DNA of 64,000 nucleotides, taken from Pseudofabraea citricarpa. Lineage: Eukaryota > Ascomycota > Leotiomycetes > Helotiales > Dermateaceae. The translations under genes and the position numbers were made by a program. Position 1 is the first letter of the stretch; each line of letters opens with the position of its first letter. Positions 1 through 11,597 of the stretch are shown piece by piece. The DNA lies in NCBI GenBank assembly GCA_029641185.1, contig JAPWGK010000001.1, positions 2,926,501 through 2,990,500 of the forward strand. The letters run 5' to 3'. The notes under the pieces are model-generated. The model was given only the letters and a program-made list of their open reading frames with translations. It was not told the DNA's origin and searched no databases.

Positions 1-2104
1 GTATCTGGTGAAATCCTGCTTCCGGCCGGCCTATGATGCCATCGTTGCTGCTGGCCAACGCGTCCCGTTTGTTTACTTGGACGGCCAGCAAGCAGACAGA
101 CCACCGGACCACCAGACCACCAGACACAGTAAGGAGAGAGATACGGGGGGACGACAGGGCTGGTTTGTGAAGGAGCAGGCTTTTGCTGCATGAGGTCGCA
201 GAAAGGCCCATGAGGTTTCCGGTTTGGGCGACCGAGAGCAAAGATCGCTGCGAAGATGGGGAGCTTGGGGGCCTTGGGGGAGGGATATTATGGCATTGAG
301 ACGATGCTGGCAGGAGATCAAGCAGAAAACGTGAGATGGGTCCTGGCGGCGGCGGCGGACCTTGCTTCCTTCGTGTGGCCGGCGACGTCTGATCTCTTCG
401 AGTCAATTTGCCTGTAGAACTCCGGCAATATGAATTGAATACAGCGCGTGCCCTCCCTAGAGAGGTGCTGTACAGTCACTACAGCGTGCTCTGTGCTGTA
501 CCGTAAATGAGATGGGGACTCGGGGTGGGTAGCAAACACACAGACGAGAACTGACCGTGGTGGGTGGTGGATGGTGGATGGTACGGTAGAGTAGAGTAGA
601 TGGCCACCATGAACGGCCTATATCTGAAGTCCTGGTCCATACAAACAGGTCGGTTGGGCCTGAATCTTATTCTCCGAATCGAAGGCATCCAGAACGGTCG
701 AAGTTGGACGAGATATACTGTAGGAATACATCATCATCGGCTTCTGAGTCTCTGACACGGCACAGGCAAGCAAGGAAGATGGATGGGTGGGCGTAGAAAT
801 AGATTTGATAGATAGGATACTTACTGTACAGTAAACGCCAGACCAACGGGAATCAGCAGAATTAGCCTTTGCGTGCGGTGGCACTGGAACACTCCTATGG
901 AAAAACGACGACGTCGCTCTGACAGGGTAGAAGCTGGAAGTTGTAAGCTGGACTGCAAAAAGCAGGTCGGGACCGGGGTGTGACAGTGATGGGTGGGTGA
1001 TGGCGCCAGGCGGTGTTGGGGGTCTGATTCGCTGTCCTGCGGCTGCAGCAGGGCTCGAGGCACAGGCGCTACTGCGCGGTCCTACAGCGCTACAGCGCTA
1101 CAACTTACAAGGCTCAGTCAGGCAAGGCACTACTGTGGGAATACAGGGTAACGAGGTAACGAGCTATCAAGGCACCACCTGCACGACCAGGTCCATCCCC
1201 GCCATAACGGAAACGCGAGACTAAAACGAAAGAACAGGCATCACCCAGCTGCTGGATACAGTGGACAGCAAAGGACAGCACCCAGCTCACACCCTAATTG
1301 ACACCCTACAGTGTTGCTTCCCATAGCCTGGAGACACCTGCCAGTGAATGCCATCTGCCCCCCATACCGCTGCTGCAGCACCACCACCACCTCCTCCACC
1401 ACCACCATCACCACCTCCCGTAGAACCACAGAACCACAAAACCACCATCATCCATAGCGACCTCATACAATCTCCCCGACAACACAACCTCAGGTTGCCC
1501 TGCCTGCCCTCCCTCCCCTGCTCCACCCTCTCCCGACTCTCTTTTATCTTCACGTCGCCCACCTCTTCTTCCTCTTTTCCTCTCCCCCATCCCTCAGCCC
1601 GTTGGAGCATTAATCATTCGAAGGTCTCCTCCCCACCTTCTTTTGTGCAATCTTCGACAGAGGTAGCTTGACGACACCCAACGACCACCACCACGACGCC
1701 GACGGACACTTCGACTCGACACCACACGACTCGACCACCTCCCCGACCTCCAACGACCGCCGTCCAATCGTCGGATCAGCAACCCAAATCGACACCGCAC
1801 CCCTTCGATCACTGGCATACCATCCCTCGACGTTCCTGAGAGCCTCGATGTATCCGACATTCCAATAGCTCCCCACCAACCTCTCTCCGCTCCGGCCTAT
1901 CTCCAGCGACTCTTAATAATATCCTGCAAACGACGACCGAATTGATCTTCAGTCGTTGTCTCTGCCCACCCTCCCCGTCCAAGTCAACAGTTGCATATCC
2001 AGCCCGCATTTCCCTGCAGTGGAGAAGCTGGTGCTCGAAGGTCTAATTGTTTGCACAAAGACGTCCTCGCATCCTCACCTACCTGATCGTCGACGACCAC
2101 AATC
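1..2104. promoter_or_regulatory. Upstream region and leader of the CDC25 gene
   Basis: No convincing gene is seen. Open frames here are short and low in complexity. From about 1340 the plus strand becomes strongly pyrimidine-rich, with (CCA/CCT)-type stretches near 1378-1440 and CT-rich sequence to about 2000, as is common in leaders of ascomycete cell-cycle genes. The length (about 0.8 kb of CT-rich sequence) suggests a long 5' UTR, which is inference. Confidence 0.4.
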
Positions 2105-3926
2105 ATGGAGGCCTCATCCCCATTAGCTGCCATGCAGCCCACGTCTTTTATGCCGACCTGGGGACGTAATGACATGTATACCTCGCATCCTCACTCGCAT
2201 CTATCGGGGAATACCACTTTTGGCCCGGGAGCCTTCAACTTTCGGGATCTGAGCATGAAGAGATCAAGCTCGGATTATTTCACCATGAAGCCGGTTCGAG
2301 GCTCGTCTCCCACCGCCAGCCTTGCGGCAGATCTCTCGCAGAACTTCCACATTGACATGAGGTATGTCGAGTAGGAAGATCTTCGCTGCGGCTCGCACTG
2401 ACTTTCTCTAGCCCTCAATTACCAACGCCTCGCCGATCACTCTTCACCTCGAATCTTTTTGGGACATTTGATGGTCGGGGTGAGTTAGGGAGATGAAGAT
2501 AGTACGAGGAAGGAAATTGACATTGGCCTAGATTGTGTAACCACACCTCCCCTCCCCTCATCTTCGCCCGGACCTCTACACGAAATGATGGATATCTCAC
2601 CGCTTCCCCACAAGCAACCATATTTCTCTGCCCAAATAGAGATCGAGTCTCCTACACCTGGTACGACTCCCACAGAAGACGACATCATGCAATCATCGCC
2701 CCCGAGATCTGCTCTGCTAGAGGCCCCAAGACCAACCAATGGCGCTGAGTATGTGGTTTTCCGAGGCCATCCCTCTATCTCTGCTAACATCCCACAGGCG
2801 TCGCAAGTCAATCCTCCTCAGACCTTCCCTGCTCAGAACCAAAGGCTACTCTACGAACTCCATGCCTCGTCACACCGAAGCCCAGCTCCCCCCCTTCAAA
2901 TTCGGTGCTGGAAGCAGCAAGTTGTCAACCTCGACTTCCATGTCGTTGGGCGAATGTTTTATGGAGTCCCCCCCTCAAGAGCGAAGACCTCAGTCTGCCA
3001 ACAGCCCCTCGGTATCTATCATGGGCCCTCCTCGTTCGAAGCACGCTTTTGGAAGTATGAATGGAAATTCGAGAGTTAATGGATCACCAATTGGACATAC
3101 GAGAAGACCGTCGAACCCATGGGTCCGCCCACGCAAACAATTCCGTCGATCACTGAGCATGTTCGAGAGCCCTGGCGACATTGTCAAGGGGAAGCCAGAA
3201 GCTCACACCACCACTCTCCAATCGGTCATGGACATTGACGAGCCAATCCAGCCCGTACTACCTCATTTCTTCCAGGAGGGACAGCCAGATAGCATTCCAA
3301 GAATTGGCAAGGAGACTTTGCTGGAGGTTCTCGATGGGAAATATGATGAGCAGTATGATCAGCGTATGGTCATTGATTGTCGTTTTGAGTATGAGTTTGA
3401 TGGTGGCCACATTGATGGTGCAGTCAACTACAATGACAAAGAACTTCTGGCCGGTCAACTCTTTGATGCTGCTCTGCCAGGCAAGACCCTCCTGATCTTC
3501 CATTGCGAATACTCTGCCCACCGAGCACCCATAATGGCTCGCCATGTACGAAAACAAGATCGTGCAACTAATGTTGAACACTACCCCAAGCTCACCTACC
3601 CCGAGGTATACATCCTCGATGGTGGATACAGCTCTTTCTTCTCCGAACACCGAGAACGATGCTTTCCTCAAGACTATGTTGAGATGGATGCCAAGGAACA
3701 TGCCTATACGTGTGAACGAGAAATGGGACGACTCCGTCAGAATAGAACCAAACTAGGCCGCGCACAAACTTTTGCTTTTGGACAAGGACAAATGGATGAT
3801 AGCCCCACCGCCCCCAACCGCTCAAGAAACAACAGCAATAGTGACATGTTAATGATGGGCACGAATACGAGTTCGCCGATGCTGGCATATGATCGAGGAC
3901 ACACACGACGTATGGTATCATACTAA
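2105..3926 (+). CDS. M-phase inducer phosphatase (CDC25 / nimT type)
   Basis: This is the dual-specificity phosphatase that removes inhibitory phosphates from the cyclin-dependent kinase and triggers mitotic entry. Four exons fit: 2105-2361, 2412-2479, 2532-2748 and 2798-3926, giving 556 aa with all phases consistent. The N-terminal 330 residues are Ser/Pro-rich and basic, the expected regulatory region, including a DISPLPHK segment and several SP sites. The C-terminal third is a rhodanese-like catalytic domain (about 350-465). It carries the active-site loop HCEYSAHRAP, with Cys417 and Arg423 by my count, preceded by the conserved DCRFEYEF and GGHIDGA motifs. A long CT-rich leader lies upstream and the next gene, on the same strand, is the replication factor SLD5. 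The family is certain; exact small-exon borders are inferred from splice signals. Confidence 0.95.
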
Positions 3927-5664
3927 TCTCTTTGCATCTGGTTTTGGCGTTTGGCATTCAACGGAGTTTTTTCTGGAGTTTTCTTTGGTGTACGACTTGT
4001 CACCGACCGACCTGTCGACAACCATCATTCGACCTTCAACCTTTTTCTTACAACCCTTTTACTTTTCTTAGACGCTCGTTATTATTTGCTATCCCTTAGC
4101 GAGCGTTGCATCTCGCGTCTCCCTCCGTCTTCGAAAGATTGAAAGCTCGCGGATACCTTTTTAGTTTTTTTTTTATCTGCTTTTCTTCGGCGTATCGGCG
4201 AGCATATAAATCTGCATCCGGCATACTTTTGAGTTAGCGCTCTTAGAGAGATCCAACATGATCTCCCCCCTTCTTGGATTCAGGAATTCGGAAGCGACAT
4301 TCTTTTCGTGAAGGCATCGCCTATCCATCCCCCCGGTTGCGAACCACACAAAAACAACCGCACACACACAGACCTTACACACGATCGCATATGAGAAATC
4401 ACGGTCAATTTCCTTACGAACAAAGCCTTGTCATCGGCTTGAAGGTTCTTCCTCATGCTCTCCGAAATTCGAGCTACCGATCACCTAACACAACTTGCAC
4501 ATATCCTCATCAACCAACGGCGGTACCAAAAACAATACTGCTTTCTTGTTTCTTCTCTTCGATTCAACCTTGTATTGACTCGACTTTCCAACACTATCCG
4601 ATCTTAATCCACCAATAATTTGACTTCAGAAGCCTTTTGATTGCTGTACTGTCGAATTATCCTGCACTAATTGCGGTTTCTCCTGTTACCTTTTTTTTGC
4701 TGCACTGGCGAGGAAAAGAAAATTGGGCATGGCAATTGGTCTGCTATCATTATTTCTTTCCAACAGGGTGGGGGATATTAGATTGAGATGGGGGAACGGA
4801 TGGGTTTCTTTTTTGAGCGACAGAGGAAGTTTTTTGTGTGAGTGAAAAGTAGAGTGAACAGACAGTGAACTGTGGAGATAGAAGCACACCTGTAGAAGAG
4901 AAGCCGAAAAGGCCTCATACATGGCTGTTGCAGTTTGTTGATATATCAAATGAAAACCTTCAAAATCATCTCTTTCTCCTGTGTGCGATTCTCGAAAGTG
5001 ATCTGGCCTTTTTGGAGTTGTGCAGCAGCATTGGGCAAGATAAAAAATATGATTCATGGTGGATTCAGCCTGGTGAGGGGTGTTGGAGGGGTAAGTAAAT
5101 AAAAAAAGTTTCCACGGCTACGAGGCGGGGAGACGCGAGGCTGACTGACCACTGACGCGTGCGAAAGTCGCGTCGCGATCCAGGCGGCGCGATATCCTCA
5201 CCTCTCCCCACCACACAGCCTCTCATTCGCAAGAACAACAACCAACAACAACCACGCAACCAACGAACCCCGCACTACTGTAGGTACCTTTTTTTCCTGT
5301 CTCTTCCGCCAACACGATACAGTAGCGCCATCGACCTGCAAATCATACTTACACGTACGTACCTACAGCACAGTAAGGTACAGCATCGGATCACATCCAC
5401 ATCGTATCGTATCGTATCGTACCGTATCGCATCACGATTCTTTTTTTCCCTGATCGCTGGGTCTCCAATCATCGCCATCTGCGAATCTGATTTGCCGCTT
5501 TCTCTCTTTTGGCTTTTGGATCTCGTCGAGTTCCACTTTCGACGACACATCTCGGTTTCTGCGACAGGACTAAAAAGAAAAAAGACAGCGCGACACACGA
5601 CACAAAAAAAAAAAGAGGGAAGAAACCCGAAAAAACTGAAAGGAAAGGCGGATAAAAATACGAG
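3927..5664. other. Intergenic: CDC25 3' region and SLD5 promoter
   Basis: No gene is supported. The first part is T-rich 3' sequence after CDC25. Near 5400-5430 there is a short TATCG/TACCG pentamer microsatellite, and 5570-5650 is purine-rich leader just before SLD5. Frames here are short and lack recognisable domains. Confidence 0.5.
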
Positions 5665-6443
5665 ATGGACATCGACGACATCCTCCGCGACGCGACCCGT
5701 TCCACTGATGACGGCAATGGCACCCTCGACCCCTACTCAGACGCGCAGAGTAAGGAGGCTGACCTGCGAGCGCTCACGCGCGCGTGGGTCAACGAGCGCT
5801 GCAGCCCCGAGCTGCTATCGTGGCCGGGCGAGCAGCTCGTCGAGCGCGTGGGCGAGCGGATCCGGAGGCAGATCGAAGCGGTCGAGATGCTGACGGGCGA
5901 CATGGACGCGCGGGCGAACTTTGGGCTGATCGTGCTGCAGACGGAGCTGGAGCGGTGGAAGTTCCTGATGCGGGGGCTGCTGCGGGTTCGGATTGCCAAG
6001 GTTTGTTCTTCTCTCTTTGGATTTTACGAGTGATGGATGGATGAATTTGCTGATGCTCTTCTTTTCTTTTTTCGTGCAAGTAGATTGATCAGTATACCCT
6101 CCATTACCTCGCTATCCCCATGCTCGACCGCCTCTCCCAGACGGAAATCGCTTACGCTACGAGGCATCAGGCTCTCCTGCACTCTCACTACCTCGCCTCC
6201 TTCCTCTCCTCCTTCCCGCCTCAGCTTCAGAACTTGAACGATACCGCCGGTGGCATGTCGATGATCGGCGGGCCGGATGAGGAGACGGGCGTCTTTGCAC
6301 GCGCCGTTGTCGATGATGCTTTCTTCGAGGGCAGGGGAAGGGATAAAGATGGCGAGGTCGAGTTGAGGAGGGGTGAGGTGGTCGTGGCGAGGTGGAGGGA
6401 TGTTAGGGAGGGTGTGGAGAGGGGCGAGTTGGAACTCGTTTGA
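5665..6443 (+). CDS. SLD5: DNA replication complex GINS subunit SLD5
   Basis: SLD5 is one of four GINS subunits. GINS joins Cdc45 and MCM2-7 in the replicative CMG helicase. Two exons, 5665-6000 and 6084-6443, are joined in phase 0 (GT at 6001, TAG before 6084) and encode 231 aa, the usual fungal size. The N terminus MDIDDIL, the helix [15 protein letters not shown] and the segment [19 protein letters not shown] running into IDQYTLHYL match the SLD5 A-domain. The C-terminal half has the small B-domain, ending RGELELV, with an acidic, glycine-rich linker before it. Codon use in exon 1 is GC-rich compared with its surroundings. The start is the first ATG after a purine-rich leader. Confidence 0.93.
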
Positions 6444-8216
6444 ATTCGAGGGGGTTGGGTTTGGGATTGGGATTGCTTTTGGGAGGGGAGTTTGGGGAAT
6501 GGGGTGGGAAAGCAGGGGAAGGATGGTGTTAGGTCGTATTTGATTGATGAGAAATGAGAAAGAGGAAAGAAGAATGAAGAATGAAGAAAGATACCCCATG
6601 TAGGTGTGCAGACCAAGGCACTTATTTACTCACTCACTCACTCATCCGTCCCACCTATTTAGTACTGCATGAAAAGGCACAGTAGAAGGATTGTTCTAAA
6701 ATACCAATAAACCACACATAGACAAGAGCGACCACATAAACAGACAACCATTAAACACCACACTCTAAACTCTTCCATGACCAGTTTCTTTCTTTTTTTT
6801 TTTTTTTTTGGTCTTCGCTTTCCTAGCTCGAGCAAATGGACGACAGACAGACGGATAGAAAAGCGTGTGTGTATATGTATGTATGTAAGTCAGTGCCCGA
6901 GAGGCAGAAGAAACCCCACGTGAGAAAAAGAAAGCTCCCTCCTTCTTTCTTCTTCCCCCTTTTTCTTCCCTCTTTTGTTTTTGCTGTTGCCGTTGCTGTT
7001 GCTGTTGCTGTTGGGCGGTTTGGAAGGTTTGGAAAAGAAAAGAAGAAGAGGAAATATATGTCGCTCGTTGCTTGCTTGCTTAGCGCTCACCGGCCCCTGC
7101 CTTCTTTCTTTTTCTTTTGGTTTTTTTCTTTTCTTTTCTTTTCTTTTCTTTTTCTTTTTCTTTTTCTTTTTCTTTTTCTTTTTGAGGGGGAGGGGGTAGG
7201 GGGTTTATTGGCTGGTCCTCTGGGTTTCTCTGCCTCGAGTTCCCTGGACGCTGGCTGGGGCTGGGGCTGGGGCTGGGGCTGGGGCTGGCTTGTGTTTGGA
7301 TTTGGGTTGGGGTTTGTTTGGATTTTTCGCTAGGAGGAGAAGGAGACGAAGAAGAAGAAGAAGGAGAAAGAGAAGGAGAAGAGGGTATTGGAGTTCTTGA
7401 GTGAGAAATCTCACGGATGATTTGTACGAGGTGCTTTTTTTTATGATTCGAAGGATAGGACTTGGAATTTCTAAATCCTGAATCCTCCATTAGTGGTTTA
7501 GGTGGCCTGGTTCGATTTTCGAGAGCTCGACGATTAGGATCAGTCTTGGGAAATCATGGAATTTCCAGGTGGTGAGAACTCCCTCCGAGGAGAGAAAGTT
7601 TACCGTCAAATGTTTCAGGGGTGATTTGTATTTCATTGGGCATTGAGTCGACATAAGTTTTGGTCGCGTGTCACTCACAACAGAATCATGCTCCTTTCCT
7701 TGCTCGCTCGCTCGCTCGCTTGCTGTGTCAGAGGCATATGGAATCTGCAGTGGTGAACGGTAAACGATAAATGCTGTTTCTGTTAGTAGGATGATCAAAT
7801 AAAGAGGGCATTAATTAGGTGTCTTGATAATATTTTATCAGCTTGAGATAGGAGTGAATAAGGTAGCAGCATTCAAGTGCTTCTCGTATGTAAGCTCTGC
7901 TCGCGTAATATGACCACGGTTCAAGCTCAGCGCTGCTCCTCTCACGAACTAGACCACTGTCGATATATAAGTACTAGAATAATACACTATTCTTCTGTAG
8001 TATATTAAGATATACATAATACAAAGACTACTTACTAATTTAGCACACCATCGCAGACGGCTTGCGGCGCCGTCCTGAAACGAACGTGAGCTAGCAGAGG
8101 CCTAACAAGACTGACACGACAGTTGGCGCCACTCCACCTCAAAAATCTCAAGCTCCATCTCTATTTCTTTCCGGGAAATTTAAAGCCGTGAGCCCAAAAC
8201 GCGACACAGAGCCCAA
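6444..8216. other. Intergenic with polypyrimidine and GGGGCT repeats
   Basis: No gene is supported. Long open frames near 6836-7490 arise from simple sequence: a TTTTC/TTTTTC tract at about 7120-7184, GGGGCT repeats at 7257-7284, GAAGAA-type sequence at 7330-7385 and a (CTCG)n run at about 7702-7724. From about 7800 the sequence is AT-rich and then runs into the promoter of the F-box gene. Confidence 0.55.
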
Positions 8217-9419
8217 ATGGCGAAGGGCAAGGGAACTCAGGCGCAGACCAAGCCAGACGCGCTCAAATCCTCACCTCTGAGAAAACTCCCTGATCGAGTC
8301 ATAGTCCAAATCGCTAAATGCCTTCCTCCGGCTTCGAGAATCGCGTTCGGTCAATCTTGTCGCCATATCTACTCTGTCGCCGGGACGAGACATATCAGTA
8401 GACCTCCCTGGGAGGTGCTTGAGCTAGATGATCCGGACCATCTCGAGTGTTATTACTGTCGAGATCGGCATGCGATAGACGGGATCTACGAGTATGTAGG
8501 TACCTACCCGAAGGCCAAATCCAAGCCGTGCTGGAAGATGAACGAAGCCGCGCGCACGGCACGGTACATGCATCCGGATTTCAGCTTCACGGTTTTCCGG
8601 ATGATCATGAAGCGCTACCGCCAGGGGAAGGATTGGGACCAGCTGCTGCAGCTTCTTGCATACCGGAGCGGGCCTGTCTTGGAAGGCGCCCAGGTCAAGC
8701 AGGTCATTGCTACCCCGAAGATCGTGGGCGGCAGGCTCCTCATGCGTCTGCACTCGGCATACGTTGTGCCGCCGAAAGGGCCAACGCGAGCATACCTTCT
8801 GTCTAGGAATCTGATGAAATGCCCTCACTCGAACCAGTTTGGGCTCAGGAACACGTCCGTCGCGGAGCTCTTGAAGCGAAGGTTTGAGGAATTTGACACT
8901 ATCCCAGAAGAATATTCAGAGCATGTCATGAGCCGTCGGTGTTATTACTGTCCAACTGAATTTCATTTCGGGTTGCAGCACTTCGAAAGCCAGGGGGCAC
9001 TGTTATTCATCACGAAATGGCAAGATCTTGGTACTGGACTGTCTCCTCTCGGTTCTGACCTATCACCTGTTGTTGAAAGTCAGCGAGACACTTATTCTCC
9101 TCGGAAGGAAGGGAGGATAGCTTACGAATCACCTCGTGATAGATTTGAAGGACGTGCTCCGGACGGAGACTTCCAACCGACTTTTATCATCAACAAAGAA
9201 GAAAGGAAGGCGCTGTTCAACAAATGCGGCACTAGGCTGGTGCAGTTTCGGAGAAAGAAGGCTTCTGTCCGTTGGTCGCTGTGGGGAAGTGGCCAGTATC
9301 ATCCACAGGACTGCAGAGTTAAGCTGGAAAAGCGCAGCGACAAGGTTCTGGCTGTAGCGTTATACATGGAAGGTGCAAGACACAGAATCTCAAACTACGG
9401 TGGCTTTCGTTCGGCTTAA
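8217..9419 (+). CDS. F-box-like protein with Cys pairs, function unknown
   Basis: A single-exon 400-aa protein. Residues about 18-55 (SPLRKLPDRVIVQIAKCLPP followed by ASRIAFGQSCRHIYSV) look like an F-box, the Skp1-binding module that recruits substrates to SCF ubiquitin ligases. The rest resembles fungus-specific F-box proteins of unknown target. Two short Cys/His clusters, ECYYCRDRH and RRCYYCPTEFHF, could bind metal, but the spacing is not a standard finger. The C terminus is basic (RRKKASVRWSLWGSGQYH). The start is the ATG in a CCCAAATGG context with no upstream in-frame ATG. A 63-70-bp minisatellite begins 47 bases after the stop. The F-box call is moderate and the substrate is unknown. 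Confidence 0.7.
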   Translation: MAKGKGTQAQTKPDALKSSPLRKLPDRVIVQIAKCLPPASRIAFGQSCRHIYSVAGTRHISRPPWEVLELDDPDHLECYYCRDRHAIDGIYEYVGTYPKAKSKPCWKMNEAARTARYMHPDFSFTVFRMIMKRYRQGKDWDQLLQLLAYRSGPVLEGAQVKQVIATPKIVGGRLLMRLHSAYVVPPKGPTRAYLLSRNLMKCPHSNQFGLRNTSVAELLKRRFEEFDTIPEEYSEHVMSRRCYYCPTEFHFGLQHFESQGALLFITKWQDLGTGLSPLGSDLSPVVESQRDTYSPRKEGRIAYESPRDRFEGRAPDGDFQPTFIINKEERKALFNKCGTRLVQFRRKKASVRWSLWGSGQYHPQDCRVKLEKRSDKVLAVALYMEGARHRISNYGGFRSA

Positions 9420-9466
9420 GCCCGGTGCTGAAGTGCTTCTGGACGACGATCACAGGACTGGTGAAC

Positions 9467-9791
9467 AAATAAGTCTAGCGACGGGGTCAGACGTGCAACA
9501 AAACAGTAGATATAGCTTCACACATCAGTAAATAAGTCTAGCGACGGGGTCAGATGTGCAACAAAACAGTAGATAACTTCACACATCAGTCTTTCAACAA
9601 ATAAGTCTAGCGACGGGTCAGACGTGCAACAAACAGTAAATAACTTCACACATCAGTAAATAAGTCTAGCGACGGGTCAGACATGCAACAAAACAGTAGA
9701 TATAGCTTCACACATCAGTCTTTGAACAAATAAGTCTAGCGACGGGTCAGACGTGCAACAAAATGGTAGATATAGCTTCACACATCAGTCT
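9467..9791. repeat. Minisatellite, five copies of a 59-70 bp unit
   Basis: Copies begin at about 9467, 9530, 9599, 9658 and 9728 with AAATAAGTCTAGCGACGG. Each contains GAC-[GA]-TGCAACAAA or a close variant, then TTCACACATCAGT. Copies differ by small indels (GGGG or GGG, optional TAGC, optional CTTTCAAC tail). It lies just after the F-box gene stop and may be in its 3' UTR. Confidence 0.95.
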
Positions 9792-10185
9792 TTTCGGAGC
9801 TACATGCCTCTTTGAATGAAGCAGATATAGACATCAGAATCGAAGTGCACATGATAAAAGCTTAGTTGGGGATTGGTTAATTGGTCAGTTTATTCATACC
9901 TTCGATATGTGCCTGCGACTTCTCAATTTAGAGGCTTCGGTCACTTCATTTATCTCGTGAGTTGTGACAGCCAAGTAAGTTGTGGCAAGCTGACAGCTGA
10001 CTACTGTTGTAGCTTCCTTTTGAAGTCGTCGTTACATTGTTGAGCCTCTGTAGCAGTTTCCATCGTTGATGTGGAAGTGCCTGCCTCTTCTCTTGAAGCT
10101 GATTCGCACATGATAAAACCCCCGTCCTCGCCCAACTTTTCTCCTCTTCTCTTCTTCTTTTCCAAATTTCTTGTGCACTTTCAAA
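9792..10185. other. Intergenic, no gene seen
   Basis: Ordinary intergenic sequence with a CT-rich stretch at about 10085-10170 that could be the leader of the small two-exon reading frame that follows. Confidence 0.4.
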
Positions 10186-10426
10186 ATGCATATCATTTTT
10201 GAATACATACTCGCCAGTCTTTTAATCATTGTTGAACTCCTCGGAGTCATCTACCTCTCCCTCCACATCTACGCGATCCTTCAACCTCGGGGCAACCTGA
10301 GCTTGAGGATCCAAGGTAGATATACCCCTCCCCCTAAAGATGGCTAATGTGGTTATAGGGGGCGCCAAGAGGCCCGATCTCTTGGGTCTGACCGAGGATG
10401 GCACAGTGACTTGTCACCCTGCCTAG
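10186..10426 (+). CDS. Possible small single-pass membrane protein
   Basis: Two exons, 10186-10315 and 10359-10426, give 65 aa in a consistent phase. The putative 43-nt intron starts GTAGAT and ends TTATAG, with a CTAAT branch-like element. Residues about 3-32 are strongly hydrophobic (EYILASLLIIVELLGVIYLS) and could form one transmembrane helix. A short polar tail, GAKRPDLLGLTEDGTVTC, follows. A CT-rich leader precedes the ATG. I recognise no family. The intron is at the short end for this window and the whole model could be chance. Confidence 0.35.
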
Positions 10427-11155
10427 GCTAGACGGCTGGCAAAGTCGAACTCCTACCCGTACTTGGTGCCGGCTACGAACCTTCAGCTCCAGAGAGTCAC
10501 ATCTCTGGATGTCTGGAGAGCCAACAGGAGTCGCATAGCTTCCCTTGATAACATTGAGTGTAAGTCCTGACCTATCCTTTCCTGCACAGTACACATGCTG
10601 ATTGTCTTGCACTACACATCAGAATCGCCAATATGACGCTTGTGCCCTTTCCAAACTCCTTGTCCTTTCCCAACTCTCCCAAAAGAACAATTTAATACAC
10701 TGATGGCAATGGCAATCCCGAGATTTGGTGTGATTTTTGAGACGGCTTGTGGGGAAGCATTTGGGATTTGGGGCAGGTTCTTGATACAACTGAAGCAATT
10801 CATCTCATCACACACTATCTGTTGTGTTTCTTTTTTCTTGTGCACCTTCCCAAAACATACATCGTCTTCTGATTCTTTGCTTTGCGGCCTTTACTGTGCC
10901 TTTAAATCTCATGATCTTCGCTGATGTGACTGGTGCCTGCTAATTATAACTTGTTAACCTCACTTTCCTTCTCATAACATATCATGGTAGTCGTGTTCGC
11001 CGAAATTATTATTCCATCTATGCCTATCTCTAACACTATAACTTTTCTTTAACTTTTGCTAGAAAATCCATCTTTACTATCTTTTTTCTCTCTCTCGTCC
11101 GACAACTTGCAAAGCCGTGAATCATGCTAAGTAGAAGACTCCTCTTTCTATCGTT
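10427..11155. other. Intergenic, no gene supported
   Basis: A 94-aa open frame at 10640-10924 has no recognisable domain and is not backed by splice signals. The stretch from about 11040 is T-rich. Nothing else stands out before the 55-bp repeat. Confidence 0.4.
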
Positions 11156-11438
11156 GATTCACGTCCATTTCTGAAGTGTGAGTCTATACAAGTTACGTGG
11201 ATAGTATTTCGATTCACGTTTATTTCGCAAGTGCGATACCGCACAAGTTACGTGTATGGTTTTCGATTCACGTTCATTTCTGAAGTGTGATTCTACACAA
11301 GTTACGTGGGTAGTATTTCGATTCACGTTGAGTTCTCAAATGTGATTTTATATAAGTTACGTACAGAGTATTTCGATTCACGTTCACTTCTCAAGTGTGA
11401 TTCCGCAAAGGTTACGTGTATTTCGATTCACGTATATA
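11156..11438. repeat. Promoter-proximal 55-bp tandem repeat, five copies plus a partial
   Basis: Units begin at 11156, 11211, 11265, 11320 and 11375, with a partial copy at 11425, each starting GATTCACG. A second conserved block, AAGTTACGT (often followed by G), lies about 35 bases into each unit. The period is 54-55 bp with about 20% divergence. The array ends about 160 bases before the ATG of the next gene, so it sits in its promoter or leader. Confidence 0.95.
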
Positions 11439-11597
11439 TTTTCTACCTCACACAAATTTTATAAAAAGCCGCCTTTTTTACTCCTTGTTCTTACCTTTCT
11501 CTCACTATCACGAACAAAACAAGAAGCATCTTTTCAGCAATTCCAAGCACAAATACAAAGCACCAGCAAAATCCTTGCCAGAAGTCAACAAACCAAA

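Noticed and set aside
1287..1671. 107-aa open frames on both strands around the CCA repeats
   Set aside because: Proline- or glycine-rich translation of a microsatellite in the CDC25 upstream region.
5159..5893. 244-aa plus-strand frame overlapping SLD5
   Set aside because: It overlaps the SLD5 first exon in another frame and starts in leader sequence; SLD5 has clear family motifs.
6836..7490. Long open frames on both strands
   Set aside because: They are produced by TTTTC, GGGGCT and GAAGAA simple repeats and have extreme composition with no domain.
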